From Jidongwangia harbinensis (GTDB taxonomy: Bacteria > Actinomycetota > Actinomycetes > Mycobacteriales > Micromonosporaceae), in NCBI RefSeq assembly GCF_020216025.1, contig NZ_JAIWNC010000006.1:1-64000 (forward strand): DNA of 64,000 nt, in the 5' to 3' direction. The translations under genes and the position numbers were made by a program. Below the pieces are notes generated by a model. It made no database searches. It was not told where the DNA came from and was given only the letters and a program-made list of their open reading frames with translations. Below are positions 25,107 through 34,611 of this stretch, piece by piece. The first letter of the stretch is position 1. The number at the start of each line of letters is the position of its first letter.

Positions 25107-26144
25107 TCAGAGGTTCAGCATCATGCCGTTGGTGAGCGAGGTGGACTGCAGGCCGTCGATCTTGACGGGGCTTCCCGACACGTGTTCCACGAACACCCGC
25201 AGCATGAACACGCGACCGCAGTCCGGCCGGACCGGGATGTCCGGCAGCGCCAGGTACGCGGTGTAGTGGTGCGCGTCGTCCATGATCTGTGCGGTGGACG
25301 GCGCGGTGGCGTTGGTGTGGCACGTGTGGGAGCCCGCGGCGTTCATCTGGAGCGCCTCGAGCCTGAGCCGGACCACGGACCTGCTCTCCGGTCCGCGCGG
25401 GAGCCGGTCCGCCTCCGGCACCCGGGACGGTGAGCAGGACGCGGTGAGCCGGTAGCAGGTGGTCAGCGTGACGTTCGCGGACGCCTGCACCGCGGTCGTG
25501 CCGGGTCCGGGGGTCCACTGGTCGTGCGGGAGGCCGGGCTCGTAGAACACGAACGCGTGGCCGGGCTGGCCCGGGCCGATGTAGGAGCAGGTCGGCGAAC
25601 TGCCGATGCTGTCGCACACCGGGTTCTGCCACCAGTGCGCCCCGGCCTGATCGGTACGGCTCGCCTCCAGCCAGGTGCGGCCGGGCACGGCGGTGAGCGT
25701 GTAGTCCGGGTTCGAGGTGCTGGCGGTCACGCCGTACAGGCCGCACTCGTAGGTCCCGGCCGCCGGGGCGGTGAACAACAGGTCGGCGTAGAGCGGCAGG
25801 TGGCCGTCGAGGGCGTAGTACGTGGTGTCGTACCCCTCGTGGTTGCGCGACGAGCTGGCGGAGACGCCGACCTGGACCGGTCCGGCCAGGCATCGGACGG
25901 TCGCGTTCATCGCGACCACGTCCTTCGTGTCGCTCGTCGCTTCCAGCCGCCCGCGCAGATGACGCGATTCACCGGCCGCCAGCGTGAGCGTGGTGCCGAC
26001 GATCCGGACGAGGCCGGCGCCGGGGCGGAAACTCGTCTCCCCGGGCAGGGTGGTCCGATCGACCGGGCCGCGGTCCGCCTGCGCGGCCCCGCCGGTCGTT
26101 CCGATCAACAGTGCCGCCAGTAGCGACCAGAGCAACGTTCGCAT
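25107..26144 (-). CDS. Secreted hypothetical protein
   Basis: 345 residues from ATG 26144 with GGGGGA upstream. An N-terminal signal peptide (MRTLLWSLLAALLIGTTGGA) with cleavage near AQA|DR is followed by a beta-rich exported protein with eight or more cysteines in scattered positions (RCLAGP, YECGLYG, PVCDS, PTCSYIG, TCYRLTASCSPS, SHTCH, DCGRVF), implying several disulfides. No recognised domain. An alternative ATG at 26171 adds nine residues before the signal peptide and is less likely. It shares orientation with the L,D-transpeptidase upstream, suggesting an envelope setting only. Confidence 0.75.
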   Translation of the reverse strand: MRTLLWSLLAALLIGTTGGAAQADRGPVDRTTLPGETSFRPGAGLVRIVGTTLTLAAGESRHLRGRLEATSDTKDVVAMNATVRCLAGPVQVGVSASSSRNHEGYDTTYYALDGHLPLYADLLFTAPAAGTYECGLYGVTASTSNPDYTLTAVPGRTWLEASRTDQAGAHWWQNPVCDSIGSSPTCSYIGPGQPGHAFVFYEPGLPHDQWTPGPGTTAVQASANVTLTTCYRLTASCSPSRVPEADRLPRGPESRSVVRLRLEALQMNAAGSHTCHTNATAPSTAQIMDDAHHYTAYLALPDIPVRPDCGRVFMLRVFVEHVSGSPVKIDGLQSTSLTNGMMLNL

Positions 26145-26244
26145 GCATCCCCCGCAATGGCATCGGCGCACGAGTCAACCATGCCGCCGGGCGGCGCCGG
26201 TGGCTGGGCGTGGCCACGGTGAGCTGCCCATGACGAACCTCGGC

Positions 26245-27039
26245 TCAGGCCGTGCCGATCTCCGATTCCGGGGCCATCACGATGCGCGGCTTCTTCGCCG
26301 GGTCGAGCCACCTCAGCACGTTGATCATGTCGGCGCGCTTCAGCGAGACGCATCCGGCCGTGGAGCCGGCGCCGTTGACGTGCAGGAAGATCGCCGAACC
26401 GAGCCGGGTGCTGACCGGCTTGCTGGTGACGTATTCGGCGTAGGTGGTGTGCCAGGTCACGGTCGACGCGACCGGGCGGTTGAAGTCGATGACGGCCGCG
26501 TGTTCGTACTGCGTGGGGTAGGCGGCCAGCCGCTCCGCCTGGCTGATCCGCCAGGTGCGGGTCGCGGACGCCCAGGGCTGCACCAGGTTGTAGGTCCTCG
26601 GGTCCTTCTGGTCGCCGACCCAGTAGTCGTTGGCGTCGGCCAGCCGGTACGGCAGTTTCGTCCCGGGGTTCTTCCTGAGCCCGAACGCCGTGGTGATGCG
26701 GAACGTGCCCTGCGGTGTGGTGCCGGTGTCCTGGACCCGCCGGCCGCCCACCACCCACCCCCGGTAGCCGTTGCGGGCCGGCATCGCGGCGAACGGCGCG
26801 GACCAGGTGCCGTTGCTGTTCCGCTGATAGGTGCGCAGCGTCGCGTACGTCGAGGTCTTGGATCTGCCGGTGACCACGACGATCTGCTGGGCGTCGCCGA
26901 CGTGTTTGAGCCGGGTCGGGTGGTAGGCGGGTGCCACGGCCGCGTCGGCGGTGTGGGTGAGCACCACCCCGGCGGCGCCCAGTGCCGCGGCTCCGGCGGC
27001 GACCACGATGAACTTTCTCCTGGACACGCGGCTCCCCAT
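26245..27039 (-). CDS. Tat-exported L,D-transpeptidase (YkuD family)
   Basis: 264 residues from ATG 27039. A twin-arginine signal (VSRRKFIVVAAGAAALGAAG) precedes the mature domain. The catalytic block is AIFLHVNGAGSTAGCVSLKR: His, then SxxGC with the nucleophile Cys, as in YkuD-type enzymes that make 3-3 peptidoglycan crosslinks. The middle (GTFRITTAFGLRKNPGT, PYRLADANDYWVGD) matches L,D-transpeptidase-like actinobacterial proteins. The open frame runs upstream to 28056, antisense to the RHS gene, and that extension is not coding. Divergent from the RHS toxin gene across about 200 bp. Confidence 0.85.
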   Translation of the reverse strand: MGSRVSRRKFIVVAAGAAALGAAGVVLTHTADAAVAPAYHPTRLKHVGDAQQIVVVTGRSKTSTYATLRTYQRNSNGTWSAPFAAMPARNGYRGWVVGGRRVQDTGTTPQGTFRITTAFGLRKNPGTKLPYRLADANDYWVGDQKDPRTYNLVQPWASATRTWRISQAERLAAYPTQYEHAAVIDFNRPVASTVTWHTTYAEYVTSKPVSTRLGSAIFLHVNGAGSTAGCVSLKRADMINVLRWLDPAKKPRIVMAPESEIGTA

Positions 27040-27241
27040 AGACGCGGAGGCTAGTCGATCAGCCGCGATTCCGTGGTCCCTTCCGGGTGTCGATCGAGAT
27101 GAAGCGGTTAAGTAGGAGCTGGGCTGTCTACCTAGGACGTTTGGACGAGGGCGCCCTGAACCGTTTGATCCATTGTTTGATCGAGATCGATGGGGAAGCG
27201 TCGGGACCGCTCGCAATCGCATAGCCACGGGGGAGTGCTCG

Positions 27242-30200
27242 ATGCGTGTGCCGCGCCATGTCCGGCTGCTTTCGTATGCCCTGACAACAACCCTGGTGAC
27301 CGCTTTCATCGCGGTTACCCCCTTATCGCCCGCGGAGGCCGCTCCGCCGGTCGCCCCGGCCGGGGCCGACCCGGTCGACCGCGGTCTGCCGAAGTCGGCG
27401 ACCCCGAACCACGGACTACCCGCCGGCCAGGCGGCACCACCGGTGCCGCCGGCGGTGGAGTCGGCCGGTGCGCCGAAGAAGGTCGGCACCGCCGGCCGGA
27501 CCGCGCGCCGGGCCGCGACGGCGCGGGCCCTCCGCGCGGACGCGGAGCTGGCCGCACCGAGCGCGCCGATCGTCCGGCCCGGCTTCCTGCTGGGCGACAC
27601 CTCGCTGGTGGTGTACTTCAACGCCGACGTCGACGACGGTGATCCGACGTCCTGGGCGCGCTGGTGGGCCACCGTCCGCGACGTCGAGTCCGGCGCCGAG
27701 CAGCGGTCCGCCGACCTCGACAAGGCCGACCTGAGCCGGTGCTCGTACCCGGCCGAGTTCTGCCGCAGCTTCGGCGCGGCCGACGGCTGGGTGCTCGACC
27801 CGGCGCGCGAGTACACCGTGACGATCACGGTGGTCGAGCCGGAGGGCGAGGTCAGCAGCGGCGAGTCCGCGAAGGCGCGGCCCCGCACGGTGGTGAACCC
27901 GCCGTCGGTGCCGGCCGGCCAGGCCGTCGGCTGCGGCTGCGCCACGGTGCTGGGTACGACGGTCCGGGCCCAGGCGTTCCGCGCCCAGATGGTCAACACC
28001 GGCACCGGCGCGTTCCAGCGGGTGGAGCAGGACTTCGCGATGCCCTCGTACGGCATTCCGTTCCGGCTCGCCCGCTACTACTCGTCCGGCAACACCAGCC
28101 AGGGCATGTTCGGTACGGGCTGGTCCTCCAGCTACGACATCAGCGTGGTGGCGGCGGACAACGGCGCCGCCCGGGTACGCGCGGAGGACGGCGCGGAAGC
28201 GGTCTACACCGGCGGTGCGGACGGCAGTTACCAGGCTCCGGCCGGGGTGCGCGCGAAGCTGACCAAGGTGTCCGACGGCTGGCAGCTGGTGCCGCCGGAC
28301 CGGCGGGTGCTGCGTTTCGACGCCGCCGGCAAGCTGATCTCGATCAAGAACGCCCGCGGCCACGGGGTGACGCTGGCGTACACCGCACAGGGGGTGATCG
28401 ACAAGATCACCGACGCCGGTGGCCGGGTGGCCGACTTCGAGGCCCGGGCCGACCTGCGGCTGGTCACCAAGGTGACGCTGCCGGACGGGCGGGCGGTCCA
28501 GTTCGACTACGAGGGCAACCGGCTGCTCAAGGTGCAGGACGCCCGCCGCTACACCACCACCTACGGCTACGACACCGCCGGCCGCCTGGCCACCGTGGTG
28601 GACGCCCGCGGCGCCCGGCAGCTCCTCAACGAGTACGACGCGGCCGGCCGGGTGGGCCGGCAGACCGACGCGGAGAACGCGGTCACCACGTTCGCCTGGA
28701 ACGCGGCCGAGCAGCAGGCGACGACCACCGACCCGGACGGCGTGGTGGTGGTCGACGGCTACCGCGACAACGTGCTGCTGTGGAGCCGCAACGGCAACAA
28801 CGACATCGTCAACACCCGCTACGACGGCAAGCTGCAGAAGAGCCTCGTGGTCGACCCGAAGGGCAACCAGGAGGAGACCACGTTCGACCCGGCCGGCAAC
28901 CCGCAGTCGCGGACCGCGCCGGAGCCGTTCTCGTTCACCCAGACCAGCGATTTCGACGACCGCGGGAACCTGAAGACGTTCACCGACGGCCGCAACCAGA
29001 AGTGGGTCTACACCTACAACGAGTTCAACGAGCTGACCAGCCAGCGCAACCCGGAACAGAAGTCGGGCTACCGCTACGAATACGACACCAAGGGCCAGGT
29101 GGTCAAGCGCACCGACCCGCGGGACAAGGCCACCACCTACGAGTACGACGCCGACGGCAACCGGCTCTCCGAAACGTCGCCGACCGGCCGCAAGACCGTC
29201 ATGACGTACGACCGGACCGGCCGGATGACCTCGGTGGTGGACCCGCGCGGCACGGTGTCCGGTGTGAACCCGGACCAGTACCGCACCCGGTACACCTACG
29301 ACGAGGAGAACGCGATCGTCGAGGTACGGCAGCCGGGTAAGCAGGCGCCGTACCGGAAGACCCTCGACGAACTGGGCCAGGTCGTCGTGGAAACGGATCC
29401 GCTGAGCGGGTCGAGGCACACCACCTACGACAAGGCCGGACGTCCGACGCTGGTCAAGGACGCGGTCGGCAACACCACGGCCACCGCGTACACGCCGGCC
29501 GGCCGCCGCAAGTCGATCACGGTGAACCCGGGCGAACTGAACCTGACCACGAGCTGGACCTACGACTCGACCGGCCGGGTGGCGACCGAGGTGGCGCCGC
29601 TGGGCCACGCCAAGCCGGACCAGGCCGAGCTGTTCACCAGCCGGTTCCACTACGACTTCAACGGCAACCTGGTGCAGGCCGACCGGCCGTACGGCTCGGA
29701 CGGCAAGCGCGCCAAGGTGGACACCGCGTTCGACGCGCTGGACCGCCCGAACGAGCAGGTCGACCAGCTCGACCGCAAGACGTCGGTGCGCTACGACAAC
29801 GCCGGCAACGTGGTCGGCATGACGAACGAGAACGGCGAGGACCTCGCCAGCACGTTCGACGGCGCGAACCGGCGCACCGGCAGCACCACCGAGAGCGGCG
29901 GCGCGAACGCCGGGATCGAGTACGACGAGGCCGGCAACCCGGTCAGGCAGACCACCCCGACCGGCGGCGTGGTCACCTGGAAGTACGACGACGACGGCCG
30001 CCCGGTGGCGATCACCGAACCGCGCGGCAACCTCGACGGCAACAACGCCGACGACTACACCACCCGGTACAGCTACGACCGGGCCGGCAACCCGGAGACC
30101 GTCACCGACCCGCTGGGCAACGTCACGCGGCAGACGTACGACGCGAACGACCGGCTGATCGCGCAGGTCGACGCGAACGGCCACACCACGCGGCTGGGCT

Positions 30201-33200
30201 ACAACGACAACGACTGGCTCACCTCGGTCATCGGACCCGACGCCCCGAACAACCAGGCGCTGACCTACCAGTACAACGCGAACGGCCAGGTGATCCGCCG
30301 GACCGACCCGCTGACCCGCTCGTCGTCGACGGAATACGACAAGGCCGGCCGCACCGTGGCCACCACGGACGCGCTGGGCCGGCGCCGGGAGTACGTGTAC
30401 GACGCGAACTCGCAGCTGATCGAGGAGATCACCGCGCGGATGGTCGAGCCGAACCGGCCCGACCCGAACATCCCCGCCAAGACGATCTACTACGGTTACG
30501 ACAACCTGGGCCGGCTGATCAAGAAGCAGCTGGGCAACAACGGCCCGGTCCACACCTACGGCTACGACGCGAAGAACAAGCTGACCGCGGCCGCCGACCC
30601 GAGCGGGATCCAGACCCGCGAGTACGACAACACCGACCGGCTCACCAAGGTCGTCCGCGGTGACCAGGTCTTCGGCTACGACTACGACAGCGAAGACCGG
30701 ATCACCGGCCGCACGTACCCGGACGGCACGAAGATCACCGCCGAGTACGACGACGGTGACCGCATCACCGAACTCACCGCCGACAAGGGTGGCAACTCGG
30801 CGACGTACGGGTTCGACTACGACGTCGCGGACAACCTGATCAAGACCACGTACCCGTCCGCGACCGGTGTGGTGGAGAACCGCTCGTACGACCCGGCCGG
30901 GCGGATGACCAGGATCGCGGCCACCACCGGCGACACCGTGCTGTCGGCGTTCGACCTCGTGCTGGACAAGGTGGGCAACCCGACCCGGATCACCGAGACC
31001 AGGGGTGAGCCCGGCCAGCCCACCAGCACGGAGGCGACCGCCTACACGTACGACCCGGCGAACCGGCTCACCGCGGAATGCTTCGGCGCCCAGTCCTGCG
31101 CGGGTGCCAGCGCCGAACGCACCGACTACACCTACGACCTGGTCGGCAACCGCACCACCAAGAAGGTCGCCGCACCCGGCGACAACACCACCACCAGCTA
31201 CACCTACGACGCCGCGAACCAGCTCACCCACGAGCGGATCACCGGCAGCCGGTCCACCGAGCGCACCTTCGAGTACGACCTCGAGGGCAACCAGACCCGC
31301 GCCGGCAGCGACCGGTACACCTACGCCCTCGACCACACCATGACCTCGGCCACCGTCGGCACCAAGACCACGAACTACACGTGGGACGCCGTCGGGAACC
31401 GGATCAAGGCGGTCACCGGTACCGGCGCCCAGGAGGTCGTGCAGACCTGGAACTGGGACGTCAACGCGGGCCGTCCGCTGCTGGCCGGCGAGACCCAGAC
31501 CGGCGCCGCCGGCAACGTCGAACGCAGCTACCTGTACAACCCCGGCGGCGCACCACTGGCGCTGTTGACGTCCGGTGGCGCGCACTCGTACCTGCACGAC
31601 TGGGTCGGCGGCGTGTCCGGCATGGTCGCCCCGAACGGCACTCCGGAGTGGTCGTACGACTACGACGCCTTCGGGGTCGCCCGCGGCACCGGGCTGACCG
31701 AGGGCGGCCAGAAGCTCTCCGACGGCGCACCGTCGAACCCGCTGCAGTACGCCGGCAGCTACCACGACGTCAGCCAGGGCGACCGGTACGCCATGGGCGC
31801 CCGCAACTACGACCCCGGCACCGGACGATTCGACGCCATCGACCCGGCGGCCCAGCCGGCCACCGACCCGGCGGTGTCGAGCTACTCGTACACCAACGCC
31901 CGCCCGACCGTGTTCACCGACCCCACCGGCCGCGACCACGACGACGTCGGCAACGGGATGACCGCCGCGTACGTGGAGTACTACACCTCGCTGAACAACC
32001 GTGAGGCCGGCGAGATCGCGGACCAGGGCGCCAACCCCGACGGCGGCACCGTCGAGGTGGAGAACCCCGAATACCTCAGCGCGAAGAAGCTGGTCGACGA
32101 GGCGGAAGGGTTCGTCAAGCAGATCGGCGACGAAATCGTCAATCTGATCCTCGACCTGGTCGGCTTCAATGACGCGAAGGCGTGCATCACCGAGGGCGAC
32201 ATCGTCGCCTGCATCTCCACCGCGTTGCAGGCCGTGCCGTGGGGAAAGATGTTCAAGGCCGCCAAGGTGGCGATCAAGGCGATCGGCGTCGGCCGCCGGC
32301 TGATCGACGCCTACGGACGGCTGAAGGCCGCCCGCTCCGCCCTGGCGAACATCCCGCCGCGCATCACCAAGGTCGTCGGCGAGACCACCAACAAGGTCAA
32401 GACCGCGGCGGCCAAACAGGTCGAGAACACGGTCGCAGCGGCCAAGGACATCGGCGGCAAGGCGAAGGCGACCGCCAAGAAGGCGGCAAGCGGCGTCAAG
32501 AAGAAAATCCAGTCGGTGACACAGGAAAGCTGCCGGAACGCGGGCGGCGCGGTTGGCCGGTTGGCCGACGTCGCCGACGAGACGCCCAACTCGTTCGTCG
32601 CCGGCACCCCGGTCCTCCTCGCCGACGGCAGCACCAAGCCGATCGAGAAGGTGAAACCCGGCGACACGGTCAAGGCCAGCAACGCCGAGACCGGAGTGAC
32701 GAAACCGCAACAGGTCACTGCCACCATCACCGGCAAGGGCGGCAAGCAACTCGTCGAACTCACGCTGGTCGGAGCCGGCTCGAAAGCGGACGGCGCAACC
32801 GCGAAGATCACCGCCACCGCCGGGCACAAGGTGTACAGCACCACCAAGGGGTGGACCCCGGCCGCCGAGATCAAGGTCGGCGACACCCTGCGCGATACCA
32901 AAGGCCGCCCGGTCACCGTGGCCAGGACCACGGACTATTCGAAGGCCATGACGGTGTACAACCTCACCGTCAACGACACCCACACTTACTACGTCTCGGC
33001 CGGCGATGAATCCGTGCTGGTGCACAACTGTGGTGGCGCTGTGCGAGGACACAAGGCCACCTGCGCCTGCGCCAGCGGCGGCACCCCGGTGGGTCCGATC
33101 AACGGGCACCTGGCGGGTGGTACGCATCCCGTGACTGGGGTTCCCTTCGACTCCCACGGGTTCCCGGACTTCTCCGCCTGGCGGGACCCGAGCGTGCCGG

Positions 33201-33391
33201 ACGTGACCATTACGCTGACCGGCAACCGTAAGAAGGACTTCCGGCTCGCCGACAAGGCGGCGGGCATCAGCCCCGCATATCGCAGAGGTAAATGGACCTG
33301 GCATCATCACCAGAATTGTGGACGCATGCAACTGGTGAACATGCAGGTGCATAACAGCACTAACCACACAGGTGGACAGTCAATCTGCTGA
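27242..33391 (+). CDS. Secreted RHS-repeat polymorphic toxin with Hint and WHH nuclease domains
   Basis: 2049 residues from ATG 27242 with GGGGGAG upstream. Signal peptide (YALTTTLVTAFIAVTPLSPA), a spacer, then a DUF6531-like segment (FAMPSYGIPFRLARYYSSGN) near residue 265. Many YD repeats (YDxxGR...) follow to about 1500, then the RHS core YDPGTGRFDAIDP near 1523. A Hint domain spans about 1783-1928, from NSFVAGTPVLLADGSTKPIE through TAGHKVYS to VLVHNC. The last 120 residues form a nuclease-like tail with WTWHHHQNCGRMQLV, HNSTNHTGG and an upstream FPDFSAW, matching the WHH class of HNH/Endo VII toxins. The Hint domain would release the tail by self-cleavage. A cognate immunity gene follows directly. 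Confidence 0.92.
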   Translation: MRVPRHVRLLSYALTTTLVTAFIAVTPLSPAEAAPPVAPAGADPVDRGLPKSATPNHGLPAGQAAPPVPPAVESAGAPKKVGTAGRTARRAATARALRADAELAAPSAPIVRPGFLLGDTSLVVYFNADVDDGDPTSWARWWATVRDVESGAEQRSADLDKADLSRCSYPAEFCRSFGAADGWVLDPAREYTVTITVVEPEGEVSSGESAKARPRTVVNPPSVPAGQAVGCGCATVLGTTVRAQAFRAQMVNTGTGAFQRVEQDFAMPSYGIPFRLARYYSSGNTSQGMFGTGWSSSYDISVVAADNGAARVRAEDGAEAVYTGGADGSYQAPAGVRAKLTKVSDGWQLVPPDRRVLRFDAAGKLISIKNARGHGVTLAYTAQGVIDKITDAGGRVADFEARADLRLVTKVTLPDGRAVQFDYEGNRLLKVQDARRYTTTYGYDTAGRLATVVDARGARQLLNEYDAAGRVGRQTDAENAVTTFAWNAAEQQATTTDPDGVVVVDGYRDNVLLWSRNGNNDIVNTRYDGKLQKSLVVDPKGNQEETTFDPAGNPQSRTAPEPFSFTQTSDFDDRGNLKTFTDGRNQKWVYTYNEFNELTSQRNPEQKSGYRYEYDTKGQVVKRTDPRDKATTYEYDADGNRLSETSPTGRKTVMTYDRTGRMTSVVDPRGTVSGVNPDQYRTRYTYDEENAIVEVRQPGKQAPYRKTLDELGQVVVETDPLSGSRHTTYDKAGRPTLVKDAVGNTTATAYTPAGRRKSITVNPGELNLTTSWTYDSTGRVATEVAPLGHAKPDQAELFTSRFHYDFNGNLVQADRPYGSDGKRAKVDTAFDALDRPNEQVDQLDRKTSVRYDNAGNVVGMTNENGEDLASTFDGANRRTGSTTESGGANAGIEYDEAGNPVRQTTPTGGVVTWKYDDDGRPVAITEPRGNLDGNNADDYTTRYSYDRAGNPETVTDPLGNVTRQTYDANDRLIAQVDANGHTTRLGYNDNDWLTSVIGPDAPNNQALTYQYNANGQVIRRTDPLTRSSSTEYDKAGRTVATTDALGRRREYVYDANSQLIEEITARMVEPNRPDPNIPAKTIYYGYDNLGRLIKKQLGNNGPVHTYGYDAKNKLTAAADPSGIQTREYDNTDRLTKVVRGDQVFGYDYDSEDRITGRTYPDGTKITAEYDDGDRITELTADKGGNSATYGFDYDVADNLIKTTYPSATGVVENRSYDPAGRMTRIAATTGDTVLSAFDLVLDKVGNPTRITETRGEPGQPTSTEATAYTYDPANRLTAECFGAQSCAGASAERTDYTYDLVGNRTTKKVAAPGDNTTTSYTYDAANQLTHERITGSRSTERTFEYDLEGNQTRAGSDRYTYALDHTMTSATVGTKTTNYTWDAVGNRIKAVTGTGAQEVVQTWNWDVNAGRPLLAGETQTGAAGNVERSYLYNPGGAPLALLTSGGAHSYLHDWVGGVSGMVAPNGTPEWSYDYDAFGVARGTGLTEGGQKLSDGAPSNPLQYAGSYHDVSQGDRYAMGARNYDPGTGRFDAIDPAAQPATDPAVSSYSYTNARPTVFTDPTGRDHDDVGNGMTAAYVEYYTSLNNREAGEIADQGANPDGGTVEVENPEYLSAKKLVDEAEGFVKQIGDEIVNLILDLVGFNDAKACITEGDIVACISTALQAVPWGKMFKAAKVAIKAIGVGRRLIDAYGRLKAARSALANIPPRITKVVGETTNKVKTAAAKQVENTVAAAKDIGGKAKATAKKAASGVKKKIQSVTQESCRNAGGAVGRLADVADETPNSFVAGTPVLLADGSTKPIEKVKPGDTVKASNAETGVTKPQQVTATITGKGGKQLVELTLVGAGSKADGATAKITATAGHKVYSTTKGWTPAAEIKVGDTLRDTKGRPVTVARTTDYSKAMTVYNLTVNDTHTYYVSAGDESVLVHNCGGAVRGHKATCACASGGTPVGPINGHLAGGTHPVTGVPFDSHGFPDFSAWRDPSVPDVTITLTGNRKKDFRLADKAAGISPAYRRGKWTWHHHQNCGRMQLVNMQVHNSTNHTGGQSIC

Positions 33392-33404
33392 GAGTGAAAG
33401 GGAA

Positions 33405-33902
33405 ATGATGAGTTCTCCATTCGAGGATCCCTCGTCGCCCTGGACCGGGCCACCGCTGACCGAGGACATGGTTCGGCAGGCGGAGGGTGCGCTCGGGCTG
33501 AGGCTGCCGCAGAGCTATGTCAGTCTGCTGTCCCAGCAGAACGGTGGAGTTCTCAAGAACAATTGCTTCCCTACCACCTTCCCGACGTCGTGGAGCGCGA
33601 GCCATTTCGAGGTGGATGTGATCAAGGGAGTCGGTTATCCGGAGGGAGTCGATGCCACATCGGCCTATCTGGTTTCGGAATGGGGGTACCCGGACGTCGG
33701 AGTGGTCATTGCGGTGACTCCCGCCGCTGGTCCTGACACGGTCATGCTGGATTACTCGGGAAGCGGTCCTACCGGTGAGCCGGCGGTGGTGTACGTGGAC
33801 GAGGACCGGGTTCCTCGTCGGATCGCCGACTCGTTTCAGGACTTTTTCAACGGTCTCGTCTCCTGCGATCAGTTCGAGGACGAGGACGAGGACGAGGACT
33901 AG
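33405..33902 (+). CDS. SMI1/KNR4 (SUKH) family immunity protein
   Basis: 165 residues from ATG 33405 (ATG 33408 is equally possible), with AAAGGG upstream and 13 nt after the toxin stop. The N-terminal LTEDMVRQAEGALGLRLPQS, YVSLLSQQNGG and the later VVIAVTPAAGPDTVMLDYSG are typical SUKH landmarks, and the end is an acidic run (EDEDEDED). SUKH proteins bind and neutralise cognate nuclease toxins, and the position identifies this as the immunity partner of the WHH tail. The acidic tail could mimic DNA, which is speculation. Confidence 0.88.
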   Translation: MMSSPFEDPSSPWTGPPLTEDMVRQAEGALGLRLPQSYVSLLSQQNGGVLKNNCFPTTFPTSWSASHFEVDVIKGVGYPEGVDATSAYLVSEWGYPDVGVVIAVTPAAGPDTVMLDYSGSGPTGEPAVVYVDEDRVPRRIADSFQDFFNGLVSCDQFEDEDEDED

Positions 33903-33908
33903 TGACCT

Positions 33909-33941
33909 GGGCCTGCCTCTCCGAACACGTGAGGCAGGCCC
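33909..33941. terminator. Terminator hairpin after the toxin-immunity pair
   Basis: GGGCCTGCCTC (33909-33919) pairs perfectly with GAGGCAGGCCC (33931-33941) around an 11-nt loop, 6 nt after the immunity stop. The 290 bp from here to 34193 contain no convincing gene. Confidence 0.7.
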
Positions 33942-34117
33942 TGGTCCGGGTGGCCGGAAGCTCTGGCCGGTGACCTCAGTTGCCGACTGATGGACCAGTA
34001 CTACAAATTTCGTCAACGACCTCATGGCAGGGGCCAGGAACAGGAGTGAGGCGTTAGACGTGATCGGCCATGTCAGAAGGCAACTTCAAGGGGGCTATTG
34101 GCCCTAGCCACGCTATG

Positions 34118-34154
34118 CCCGCCCCCCTCGCGTGACCCGTGCGAGAGGGGCGGG
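34118..34154. terminator. Second strong hairpin upstream of an orphan immunity-like gene
   Basis: CCCGCCCCCCTCGC (34118-34131) pairs with GCGAGAGGGGCGGG (34141-34154) with a single mismatch and a 9-nt loop. It lies about 40 nt before the next gene's ribosome site, so it may be the terminator of a lost upstream gene or a leader element. Confidence 0.5.
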
Positions 34155-34192
34155 ACTTACCATCTTCTGGGGCGCCGTATACGGAGGTTGCA

Positions 34193-34552
34193 TTGTCGAA
34201 CAAACGGCAGGTGGGCGAAGCGGTCGACATCGCTCGCAGCATTGTCGGCGATGAGATTCCTGCTGGCCCGCCCTTACCCGCGCTGACCGAGTTCGCCCGG
34301 AGGTTCGCCGCGACAGAGTTTGATGTCCCGGATGACCAGGACGCGGACGGATTTCTCTTTCAATATGGGGAAGCTAGCTGGTTTCCGGAACCCACCTTTG
34401 TTGTGAGTATGGTGCGACAACTAGAGGTTGTTGACAGAAATGGGGAGCACGAGTCCTATGCTCAGGTGGAGTCCGTGTCGAGGTCGCCGATCGGCGACCT
34501 CCTCGGAGCGAAGAAACCGCGAGAATTCTTGGTCTGGATAGATCAATCCTAA
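34193..34552 (+). CDS. Hypothetical protein, possible orphan immunity protein
   Basis: 119 residues from TTG 34193, chosen because GGAGG lies 5 nt upstream; an ATG at 34139 lies inside the hairpin. The sequence (KRQVGEAVDIARSIVGDEIP, FLFQYGEASWFPEPTFVVSM, RQLEVVDRNGEHESYAQVES) is acidic and soluble, without signal or membrane helix. No family recognised. Size, lower GC than its surroundings, and position in the tail of an RHS toxin locus fit an immunity protein for a displaced toxin tip. Confidence 0.6.
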   Translation: MSNKRQVGEAVDIARSIVGDEIPAGPPLPALTEFARRFAATEFDVPDDQDADGFLFQYGEASWFPEPTFVVSMVRQLEVVDRNGEHESYAQVESVSRSPIGDLLGAKKPREFLVWIDQS

Positions 34553-34611
34553 ACTGATTTGGTTTGCACTCCAATTCATAACTTGGCAGGAATTTCCCTT
34601 ATGATGACGTC

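Noticed and set aside
27416..33367. 1983-residue minus-strand open frame opposite the RHS gene
   Set aside because: An antisense shadow of the repeat-rich GC-biased RHS gene. It has no domains, no ribosome site, and low-complexity His/Arg/Val/Gly composition.
33942..34117. Short frames between the SUKH gene and the next hairpin
   Set aside because: All are under 25 codons, with no ribosome site or conserved pattern; probably a decayed remnant.
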